Assembly: GCA_963662155.1 (NCBI GenBank)
Contig: OY759267.1
Span: forward strand, 34,576,976-34,640,975
Direction of reading: 5' to 3'
Length of the DNA: 64,000 nucleotides
From: Lamellibrachia columna
Taxonomy: Eukaryota; Annelida; Polychaeta; Sabellida; Siboglinidae
The translations under genes and the position numbers were made by a program. Positions 21,159-30,199 of the stretch are shown here, piece by piece. The notes beneath the pieces were generated by a model. The model saw only the letters and a program-made list of their open reading frames with translations. It was not told where the DNA came from and ran no database searches. Position 1 is the first letter of the stretch; each line of letters starts with the position of its first letter.

Positions 21159-23080
21159 GCCCAGCAAACACATAACATTTTTATAACATTTGATAAAGGT
21201 TATATACATGTTATAACGAAAACATTTTTCAATAACATTTCGTAAATGTAAATAAAATGTTATGTAAAATTTCAGAAACATCATACAGATGTTTTTAAGA
21301 TAACGTAATTTTACATTTTTCAGTGATGTTTTTAAAACATCATCAAAACATTCCCATCAAACACAATAATGTTTTAAAAACATCAGAAAAATGTTTCCTC
21401 AAATGTCATAATAATGTTTTTTTAATGTTATAATGATATCAAAATGTGCCATCTTGGAAACATTTGAAAAACCTTTTTGAACAATGTTTTATTAAAACAT
21501 ATATATAACATCATAAAAACATGTTTGACAAAGGAACATAAACATCACAAAAATGTTATTTTAATGTTTTATTAAAACATTTAACTTTGAAAGGTATCAG
21601 AAAAGCTTTGATTTTATGGCTGAACCCAGCCAATACTATACTGCTTTAAAAACATCAGAATTTTTTTTCTAAAATGTCATAAAAATGTTTTTTTTAAATG
21701 CTATAATAATATAAAAATGTGCCATCTTGGAAACATTTGAAAAACATTGTTGAACAATGTTTTATTAAAACATATATATAGCATCATAAAAAAATTTTGA
21801 CAAAGGAACATAAACATCACAAAAATGTTATTTTAATGTTTTATTAAAACATTTCACTTTGAAAGGTATCAGAAAAGCTTTGATTTTATGGCTGAGCTCA
21901 GCAAGCACAATACTGTTTAAAAAAACATCAGAAATTTTTTTCTAAAATGTCATAAAAATGTTTTTGTATATTCTATAATGATATAAAAATTTGCCATCTT
22001 GGAAACATTTGAAAAACATTGTTCAAAAATGTTTTATTAAAATATATATATAACATCATAAAAACATTTTTGACAAAGGAAAATAACATAAAAAAAAAAT
22101 TATTTTAATGTTTTATTAAAACATTTCACTTTGAAAGGTATCAGAAAAGCTTTCATTTTATGGCTGAGCCCAGCAAACACAATACTGTTTTAAAAACATA
22201 AGAATTTTTTTTCAAAAATGTAATACATTTTTTTTTTTAATGTTATAATAATATCAAAATGTGCCATCTTGGAAACATTTGAAAAACCTTTTTGAACAAT
22301 GTTTTATTAAAACATATATATAACATCATAAAAACATGTTTGACAAAGGAACATAAACATCACAAAAATTTTATTTTAATGTTTTATTAAAAATTTCACT
22401 TTGAAAGGTATCAAAAAAGCTTTGATTTTATGGCTAAACCCAGCAAACACAATACTGTTTTAAAAACATCAGAACAATGTTTTCTAAAATGTCATAAAAA
22501 TGTTTTTTTTATGTTATAATAATATCAAAATGTGCCATCTTGGAAACATTTGAAAAACCTTTTTGAACAATGTTTTATTAAAACATATATATATAACATC
22601 ATAAAAACATGTTTGACAAAGGAACATAAACATCACAAAAATTTTATTTTAATGTTTTATTAAAAATTTAACTTTGAAAGGTATCAAAAAAGCTTTGATT
22701 TTATGGCTAAACCCAGCAAACACAATACTGTTTTAAAAACATCAGAAAAATGTTTTCTAAAATGTCATAAAAATGTTTTTTTAATGTTATAATAATATCA
22801 AAATGTGCCATCTTGGAAACATTTGATAAACCTTTTTTGAACAATGTTTTATTAAAACATATATATAACATCATAAAAACATTTTTGACAAAGGAGCATA
22901 ACATCACAAAAATTTTATTTTAATGTTTTATTAAAACATTTCACTTTGAAAGGTATCAGAAAAGCTTTAATTTTATGGCTGAGCCCAGCAAACACAATAC
23001 TGTTTTAAAAACATCAGACATTTTTTTCAAAAATGTAATAAAATTTTTTTTTTTATGTTATAATAATATCAAAATGTGCG
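21159..23080 (+). repeat. AT-rich satellite, ~275-bp unit, about 6-7 copies
   Basis: Each unit contains tttgaaaggtatca (near 21,587, 21,860, 22,132, 22,393, 22,672 and 22,945), gccatcttggaaacatttga, and a cccagcaaacacaatactg start. Within each unit the short words ataacat, aaaacatt and aatgttt recur in both orientations. The first ~170 bp (21,159-21,330) is related but not the same, and may be the end of the parent element because it also begins cccagcaaacaca. Confidence 0.9.
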
Positions 23081-24300
23081 AAGCGAAGCCAGCGACAGCG
23101 ATTGATGTCGGCGGCAGCGCAAAACAAACAACAAGTTGATACTCGTTCATTGACATTGTTCACCTAATGTTTCTTGAGAATTGTCAAAGCAATTCTAAGT
23201 AGGTTTAAGCAGGCCCAGTTGGCATTTTCCCCTGGCGGCAGAAATTCGGGATCCACGACCGACCGCGTTATATCCGAATCCGCGTAATATTACATTACAT
23301 CGTAAATATAATCGTTTTCGCGACGCGAAACCAACGAAAATACGAATTCGTCATCCGCATATGAAACGATGTTAAGTGGAGCGTAATAAATGTATGCTTC
23401 GGTCGAGATCGGTTGAAAGACGAGGTGATACAATTATTAATTCTACCTATTGTATTTTTCTGTGTTTTATCAGCTTACATACTACGTTTGTCAAATCATA
23501 TACGTTTTCGGCTGCTCAGGTCCAGGTTATTATTTTCGATTCGTAGGCCTGTTGGTCCAGTACATCATCATCGTAGTAGATCTATTCCATAACAAAATAC
23601 GTACGTGTGTTTTATTCAGTTCAAGAGTCAAGAGGGTGTGACATTTAAAAATAATACACGTTGATGCTAGTATACTCGTTTAATAAGTTCCATAAACTGC
23701 ATATTGCCGTATAAGATAATGGTGCAAGCACACGGGGCTTCGACAGCGTTCTTGGTCTTGGTGCAGCGGGCGGGGGTCGCTGTTGTTTAGTAGCTCCCTG
23801 GTGGCAGATATGAGAACACCTAACGCGCCTCGCTTACAGCGCGGTCCGAAGTCGTGGACCCCGACTACCGCGTTATAACAAGGCTCGACTGTAGATGCAA
23901 CGAGGTATGTAGCTAACTGATGAATAACCAAAAGTCACTTAGAATGTATTAGTATTACAAATGTATTGTTTTTCATTGTTAAACTTGATGTCAAGATCAA
24001 TCTCAAAATGCAGCACGCTGTCACATGTACTTTCCCAAATGTTATCCTTGTCAAATATAAGGCTAATCTACCAACTTAATACTGTGTAGATCTGAGACAG
24101 TTGTGTCCAGTGACATTACTTATTTTGTGTAATCATCACTATAGCAAGGGGTGGTATAGTAGTACTACACTACCCCTAGCAGCAACACTAATTAAGTTCC
24201 AAGTTTCAACAGGGTTATCTGCCAGCTAGGGGTACTGTTGATCAACTGTCCATTTAGTAGGGGATTGGCCAACATATAACATCTGCCATGACTTATCTTC
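23081..24300. other. No gene recognised; possible pogo-type element end
   Basis: Sequence is moderately GC-rich at 23,080-23,420 and 23,740-23,890. The block ending ttataacaaggctcgactgta (to 23,893) resembles, on the reverse strand, the start of pogo/Tigger-type terminal repeats (tacagtcgag...). A loosely similar ccgcgttatatccgaatccg block lies near 23,262. A convincing opposite end was not found. Confidence 0.3.
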
Positions 24301-24360
24301 TGCATCATTAGTTATAGAGGAAATTTGTTTGAGCAGGATATAGACGCGTTGAGTGCCCAT

Positions 24361-24833
24361 ATGAAAAGAGCACGGAAACGGGAATATTGCAGAAGATGGA
24401 TGTCGGAAAAGAGAATAAAGTCCAAAATAGATGCAGATACACGTGAATTAATTGGAGACACTTCCGAAAATGAAACATCAGAAGATGTGACAGAATTTCA
24501 AGAAAGCAATAATGACCAAGTTGAGCATAACACAAATGCTGAACATGACCACAGTGATGAACATGACCACAGTGTTGAACATGACCACAGTGATGAACAT
24601 GACCACAGTGATGAACATGACCACAGTGTTGAACATGACCACAGTGTTGAACATGACCACAGTGATGAACATGACCACAGTGTTGAACATGACCACAGTG
24701 ATGAACATGACCACCATAGTGACAATGTTACTAATGATGATTATGATGACAATGCATACAGTGATACTATTACTGATGACATCCCTACTGACAGGGAAGT
24801 AGAATCATACAGTGAGAGTGAATCATCAGAAAG
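24361..24833 (+). CDS. Acidic, His/Asp-repeat exon, unknown protein
   Basis: Starting at ATG 24,361: a basic N terminus (MKRARKREYCRRWMSEKR), an acidic stretch, ten copies of a six-residue EHDHS(D/V) repeat encoded by an 18-bp tandem repeat, then an acidic C-terminal tail. A GTGAGG donor follows at 24,834. The basic start plus acidic tail resembles N-terminal regions of some transposon-encoded or nuclear proteins, but I do not recognise a family. It lies about 800 bp upstream of the DUF4806-type exons on the same strand and could be its 5' exon or a separate gene. Confidence 0.45.
24536..24716 (+). repeat. 18-bp coding minisatellite
   Basis: Ten copies of gaacatgaccacagtgat or its gtt variant. 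The period is a multiple of three, so it changes length without breaking the frame. Confidence 0.95.
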
Positions 24834-24837
24834 GTGA

Positions 24838-25204
24838 GGTCTGGCAGAAATCCTGCCGCCCAAATTGTGAAAAGACTCTTCGAAGAAATACAACATGAAG
24901 AGGAGTATACAACTCTACAAAGACATATTTATCATAGACGGCCAGATAATGCATACAGATCTAGTACTGTGAAGTGGTTTGTGTGGAGAATAGACAAGAA
25001 GACACATACAAATGCAGGATTTACCATTCACCAGGGGCTTTATTTATGCACCCATGTGATTCTCGGACTATTGGTGGCTGCACAGTGCGGAGAACAAACT
25101 ATGAAATGAAAATTGTTGAAGGAAAAGTCCTAACTAAGAGATGTATAAGGATGGACTCTGGCAGTGACATTGTGTTTATTCAGCTCCTTCATGACTACTG
25201 AGGT
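24838..25204 (+). other. Open, possibly coding segment, unassigned
   Basis: Two overlapping frames are open: one from about 24,840 to 25,109 (VKRLFEEIQHEEEY) and one from 24,974 to 25,201 (RCIRMDSGSD). Codon content looks protein-like in both, suggesting one ancestral frame broken by a shift near 24,975. Family unknown. Confidence 0.3.
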
Positions 25205-25627
25205 ACACACGCACACACACATGCTTACTTTGTTAATGTCCTTTGTAAAAAATCATATTGTATTATGTTAATAGCCATGATATTTGAGCCACCTGTTATA
25301 ACTAACATATTACAAACATTAAAATATAGAGATGAATAAAACATTCATATGTAATTTGTAAGGCATAGAAATGCATGCTGCACATGAAAACAAAATCAGT
25401 TTTCCAGAACCTATGTATCAACTGATAGAAGCTTGGGCTATGTCATTGATTATGTATTAGTATGGGACAAAACTGTGGAATTCGTTGAATGTCAGTGTAA
25501 TTAATATTAAATTTTTCAATTATTTTAAAGCATAGAGAAAATATAAGCTTTGCCTGTGTAAAACTGTACAAGCTGATTTGTAAACAGTTTTGATTTGATT
25601 TCACATCTCCTTGGTTTCAGTGTAGCC

Positions 25628-25717
25628 ATGCCATACTCTGTGGTTCTTTTCAAAGAAGGTGATGCTGTGGAAGTGGAATGCGTACCAACATCATGGATAG
25701 AAAAAAGAGGAGATGGG
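25628..25717 (+). CDS. DUF4806-type gene, exon 1 of recognisable part
   Basis: The acceptor ggtttcag ends at 25,620, the ATG is at 25,628 in good context, and the donor GTAAGT is at 25,718 (phase 0). Encodes MPYSVVLFKEGDAVEVECVP and continues with TSWI. This is the typical start of DUF4806 proteins: a short N-terminal strand pair with a V-x-F-x-E-G/D-x-V-E-V pattern. The molecular role of the family is not established. The gene continues through six more exons to 29,130. Confidence 0.7.
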
Positions 25718-26031
25718 GTAAGTAATAAAAATGCAATTTTTGTGTGGAATACTAATTATGGCTTAATTGGTTATTTGCAGACATTACCCAGGCTGACTAC
25801 GTAAGAATTTGTTTTAGTGGAGAGGGGGAGGGTTCGTGTAAAAACATTTGGGTTATATTTTGAGAAAACCCGTGACAGAAAACGCAGCCAAAATATCAAA
25901 TAGCCAAACTTTTTGTCTCTCAATATGTATACTTAAATACATCTACAAATAGACAAAGATAAGGTCAGTTTGTTACATTAACTATTTAATTTAATGTTAG
26001 TTATCTTTGTCATATTTGTTTAACTTGGCAG

Positions 26032-26143
26032 AAAATTTACTACTGGCCATCTGGAAATGACCAGAAGAAGAAAATAAAGAGGAATGAAATGCCTGACAAG
26101 GCGCAGTGGACAGCATACAATGTTCGCATCATAGGCAAAACTG
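26032..26143 (+). CDS. DUF4806-type gene, exon 2
   Basis: The acceptor ttggcag ends at 26,031 and the donor GTAATG starts at 26,144, with the exon ending in phase 1. Encodes KIYYWPSGNDQKKK and continues basic to VRIIGKTG. The Y-W-P motif followed by a Lys-rich stretch and W-x4-V-R-I matches the conserved N-terminal module that precedes DUF4806. Confidence 0.75.
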
Positions 26144-26535
26144 GTAATGCACATTATTCATAGTTACATATTAGATTCATGATATGTAAAGTAGAATATA
26201 GGAGGGGTGGTTTGTTGCAGTCATGTTCTCATGATAGAGAATTGTCAAAATGTGATTGTTTTTAGAATAAAAAACGCACCATTGGCTATTTTGTAATTAA
26301 TTAGAAATGGAAAATGAGAAGGCCGACAACATTGTATATGCATGCTTTACAACAATTTACCAACAAATTAACTCATGCTATTGTCATCAACCCATTTGTG
26401 AGTGTGTGACAACAGGCTTCATTGATTCTAAATGTATTGTATACTGCCAACCAATAATTGTTAAACATTTGTCCATTTAGGCAAGGAGATCCTTTGTTTT
26501 TGTTGTAAGTTGAGACATTTTCCTGATTAATTCAG

Positions 26536-26697
26536 AGTACCCCGACTATGAGACAGCTTCCAAGTATGCGAAAAAGGCAGAGGATACATCTAATGTTGAG
26601 CCAGATGAAGCACAGGGGAAGCGGCATTGCCGAAAGCCAAAACGCTACCAATCTCCTGATTCACCGGCAGTAGTTAGTGAAAAGTGTGGAGAAGATG
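26536..26697 (+). CDS. DUF4806-type gene, exon 3
   Basis: Acceptor ttcag at 26,535, donor GTAATG at 26,698, phase 1 at both ends, so the exon can be skipped without shifting the frame. Starts EYPDYETASKYAKKAEDTSN, the usual Y-x2-A-x3-E/A-K-K-A-E module, then a basic, Pro/Ser-rich linker. Confidence 0.75.
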
Positions 26698-27152
26698 GTA
26701 ATGAAAATTAAAATGCCCCATCTCATATTTGCTTTTATCATCCAATATGTATATCTTCCCAGTAGAGCGGTCTGTAATGAGAGGTGTCTATATGTTACAG
26801 AATTTTAAAGATGACCAATACTTTTATCCAAACATTTGTACATGGCCTTTTTATTCAACTAAAATCAATTGTAAAATGTTATATCATACATTATTCAACA
26901 TTCATAAGTATAGTGTGTACATGTGTTTGCAACACATTTCTTATTCTACCTTATTTGATGGGAAGTTAATGTGGTGTACATGTTTTCTATTTTCACAAAT
27001 AATTTTGAAATGTGATTTGTGGACATTCTGTTGTTATGAAAGACTTTGGTGTCTGATTCTGGACAAATATCAATTTGATTGTAGGTTTAACTTCAAGAAC
27101 ATATCGGTATTCTACCAAGACAAACTCTGTACAACCCTGAAAATAGTTTCAG

Positions 27153-27224
27153 ATTCAGAAGTTGAGGAAACTCCAGATACTGTGGAAACAGTTGCACTCC
27201 CTCCACCTCCTTTCAGTTTCTCAG
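27153..27224 (+). CDS. DUF4806-type gene, exon 4 (linker)
   Basis: Acceptor gtttcag ends at 27,152, donor GTAACA at 27,225, 72 nt, phase 1 at both ends. Encodes an acidic linker ending in a four-proline run. The upstream 26,729-27,151 stretch is open but intron-like in composition. Confidence 0.65.
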
Positions 27225-27629
27225 GTAACAATTATACAAAAATACATAAAATATAGTTAATGTTCAACAAAGGACAGTGGAACTTGATTAATCCTGACAC
27301 CTTGATACCCACTGTATGTGTCTGGATTAACGAGCTATGATTTTAATATCAAAAGTATCGTGCATTTACTGTACACATGTCTATCACACTTGTTGAATAC
27401 TATAACATAATGTGGACATTAAATGTCATCTGATTCACTTGTACAGGTCTAATGGCTATTTATTGAAGAAGTCTGAGTTTTGTCTGCTTGGTTTCTCTAT
27501 ATCTACTATTGTAAGAATTTGATGTCTCTGTCCAAATGTATATCCTAAATATTTCATGTCACTGTGACTTTCATGTCAAATAAACTAATAGATAATAATA
27601 TATAATTGTAACATTTATGTTCAATACAG

Positions 27630-27836
27630 CACTGGATACTGAAAGTGGCAGTGATTTGCCCAGAGGTAAATCTTCTAAGCGTACAGAGCCACCACTTCGA
27701 CCTAGTTGCAGTTCATCCCAGGCCCAACTTAAGCTGCCGCAAGTTCTCGGCAAACAACAACGTCCACAGGGTGATGGACTGCAAATGGAGAGTCCTGGCA
27801 GATCACAGATGATGTCGAGCTCCTTCTGCATTCAAG
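27630..27836 (+). CDS. DUF4806-type gene, exon 5 (linker)
   Basis: Acceptor tcaatacag ends at 27,629, donor GTACTC at 27,837, 207 nt, phase 1 at both ends. A second in-phase donor (GTAAAT) near 27,666 would give a short version of the exon, so alternative splicing is possible. Encodes a Ser/Pro/Gln-rich linker. Confidence 0.65.
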
Positions 27837-28226
27837 GTACTCCTTTATGCTTCTTTACATGTAGGCCGTTTTAAGTGCTAATATACCATTGGTCTTTCCC
27901 TACTCAGGGGACCCCATGGGAAAATTTGACACTGTTTTTATCCTCCTTGTCACCCCATTAAATAAGCATCATTCAATTAAATAAATGCCCCTTTTCTTAC
28001 CATTTGGGGGTTGCTGGCAGGGGGAGGACCCAACTAAAATTGCTGGCATTGGTCATTCCATAATCAGGGAACCCCAAATGAAGATTTGACACTCTTTTTA
28101 GCCTTGGCACAATTCCCATAAATAAATGTACTTCTTTCTCACCCTTTGGGGATTGCTTGCAGGGGGAAGCCCCACCTAAAATTGCTTGCATCGGTTCAAG
28201 CGGATATAGTTGTCTCAATTTTTCAG

Positions 28227-28411
28227 TTCTGGCCAAGCTAGAGAAACTGGAGAAAACAATGCAGGAGATAAAATTATCTCTCGTCACTTCACAGCCAGAT
28301 GATGACTTGACATTAGACACCATTCTGCCTAATGGCAAGAAACTGAACACACTCAATGAACTGAGCAATTTTGAAAAACAGTTGGGTGAAGATGATGACA
28401 TAAGGCATTGA
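28227..28411 (+). CDS. DUF4806-type gene, exon 6 (coiled coil and domain start)
   Basis: Acceptor atttttcag ends at 28,226, entered in phase 1. Encodes a short coiled coil (LAKLEKLEKTMQEIK) then LPNGKKLNTLNELSNFEKQL, the start of the DUF4806 domain (L-P-x6-T-L-x-E-x3-F-E). Read on, it hits a stop at 28,409-28,411. A donor GTGAAG at 28,386 (phase 1) would instead splice to the acceptor ending at 28,992 and keep the frame. Whether the stop or the splice is used cannot be told from sequence. Confidence 0.7.
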
Positions 28412-28992
28412 TTTAGTATGTTTAAGATATGTTTGAGTCAATTATAAAGTGGCATTGCTTTTTTACTGTATTTTTGAAGCAACCTTAGAGTCTAAATTAA
28501 TTTGGAAAGCTTTCTATACAGAACCTATTTCTAGGAATTATTGTGACATTTCAAATTATGCTTAAAGGTGTGAAATATAAATTATTTCATGAATGTATGA
28601 ATATCAAAATGGTCCAGCTTCATAATTGTTTAGTCAATAATGTTTGTGTTCCTTCAAGACAAGTTCACTTCATATAGCTACAGATACTCTGACTGTAACT
28701 GATTGTTGGTCCAACATTATAACATGGGAAGCAAAAGGTTAAAATAATATAAAAAAAAATAAATTACCTATTTATTATTGGTTTAGGAATAAAAATTTGC
28801 TTGTGAGTGACAATAATGAGTTTCTGCAAGTGCATACATACATATGTACGTGTGTGCGCGCGTGCGTGCATGCATGCATGCAAACAATTTTATAATATAG
28901 AAATGATCAAACTTTGTTCCTTTAAAATAGAGTTGTCATTTTATATAAAATATATATTTATTTTACACAGATTCAAATTCTTTCGTCACTAG

Positions 28993-29130
28993 AGGGTGCA
29001 AGCCTTGCTAGATCCTGCAGGGCCATTATGCGGTCACTGATGACTCATGGCCTTATGAGTTTGTTCGGTGTTATGTGGCAAAAGGGAAAACTACCCTTTC
29101 GAGACCATCTGCTGTGCAAAGTGGTCTCAA
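28993..29130 (+). CDS. DUF4806-type gene, exon 7 (domain core)
   Basis: Encodes EGASLARSCRAIMRSLMTHG and continues to FRDHLLCKVVS, the conserved second half of DUF4806 (R-x-I-M/L-R x2 L-x-T/S ... L-x-K-V). The start at 28,993 uses the acceptor ctttcgtcactag and is the only one in phase with exon 6. A stronger acceptor (ttttacacag, 28,970) would begin ILSSLEG-containing sequence but in a phase no donor upstream supplies. The donor GTAAGT is at 29,131 (phase 1). The expected last exon (basic helix) was not found in the next 300 bp. Confidence 0.65.
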
Positions 29131-29445
29131 GTAAGTATATTTCCATTGACCTGTGTGCTTATTATATTATCATGATCTTACTATAAGCAATAGTTGTTTA
29201 TTGATTACTAAACAATTTTTTTTCTAACAAATTCCCTTAACTTACAAAATCGTGGGCGCATGAATACACAGCTATTTTTTTGTAAATATTGACGGGCATC
29301 GCACATGGGGGCATTTTAAAAGAGCTGGAGGCATGTGATTTTGATAAACGTTGGTGAGCATGTCAATGAGATGATGGCAGTTGCTGCACATTTATTTCAG
29401 AATTTTTGATGGTCAGGTTTTTTTATAATCAGACAAAACGTTAAC
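29131..29445. other. Intron-like sequence after exon 7
   Basis: Starts with a consensus donor. An acceptor-like tttatttcag occurs at 29,400 and a second (ataatcag) near 29,431, but what follows does not look like the end of DUF4806. Confidence 0.4.
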
Positions 29446-29495
29446 ATGGCCACCAATGCAATTCCCAACTGTGGTCTGACTCCAAATAGAGTGTC

Positions 29496-29888
29496 ATGGC
29501 AACGGAAACAGAAAACATGGATGTTGATTTTTGTAAAAAGTACACTGCAAAATTACAAGAAAAGGTGGTATTGTCTGCCAATGGGCAGTGTCAGTTGTGG
29601 ACAGGGTGCAAAAAAGGGAAATTCAGTGACTATGGTGTGATTAATTGCCGTTTTGAGTGTGGCTACAGAACGGTTACAGTGCATCGTTTAAGTTATATGC
29701 TTGAACACAAAATGACACGTGTTGAACCTGGCTTAGATGCCAGTCATCTTTGTCATAACAGTCTGTGTCTGACAGCAAGTCATATCTCTATGGAGCCACA
29801 TTCCATAAATAACAACAGGCAATATTGTGTTAGTCAAAATGTATGCTTTGGTCATGCACCATATCCAAAGTGTATGTTGCAATTCAAG
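29496..29888 (+). CDS. I-PpoI-type His-Me finger endonuclease exon
   Basis: The ATG at 29,496 (G at +4) opens about 131 codons up to a donor (AAG|GTATTT at 29,889). The conserved region shows the zinc-binding loop of His-Me homing endonucleases: SHLCHNSLC with catalytic-type His84, then His96, Asn105 in INNNR, Cys111, Cys117, His120 and Cys126. The spacing Cys91 to Asn105 (14) equals that of the catalytic pair in I-PpoI, and both zinc sites have their ligands (Cys86, Cys91, His96; Cys111, Cys117, His120, Cys126). R64 in TVHRL may match the catalytic Arg. The family would cut double-stranded DNA; target and role here are unknown. It lies between a DUF4806-type gene and a convergent transposase. 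No frameshift is seen. Confidence 0.75.
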
Positions 29889-30199
29889 GTATTTCAATGG
29901 CAATGCAATAGTAAAACCTACATTTTTCTAGATGTGTTGAATCCTTCAGTTTTTTCAAAGTGTCGTCTGCTGTAGTCAATCTTATGCAGTTGTGTATGTC
30001 AGCCCATGCTGAGTGATGTCTTCGAATGTCGATTGATGTATAGCTCACAAGGTGGCACCATGTGCCAGTCATGGTCCATTGTCTGTTGGTGGTTTCTTGT
30101 ATTGTGGTTGCAGGTCTATGAGTGATGAAACTGGGAGAAAATAGAAAGTTCACATTTGTAAGAAGTGTTCTGTTTTCTGTTTGTTTCATAATCTACCCT
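29889..30199. other. Spacer between convergent genes
   Basis: Open on both strands over 100 codons, but no motif is recognised. It probably holds the 3' ends of both neighbours. Confidence 0.4.

Noticed and set aside
24478..24725. Reverse-strand ORFs rich in MVVMF or WSCS repeats
   Set aside because: Shadows of the 18-bp His/Asp-coding repeat.
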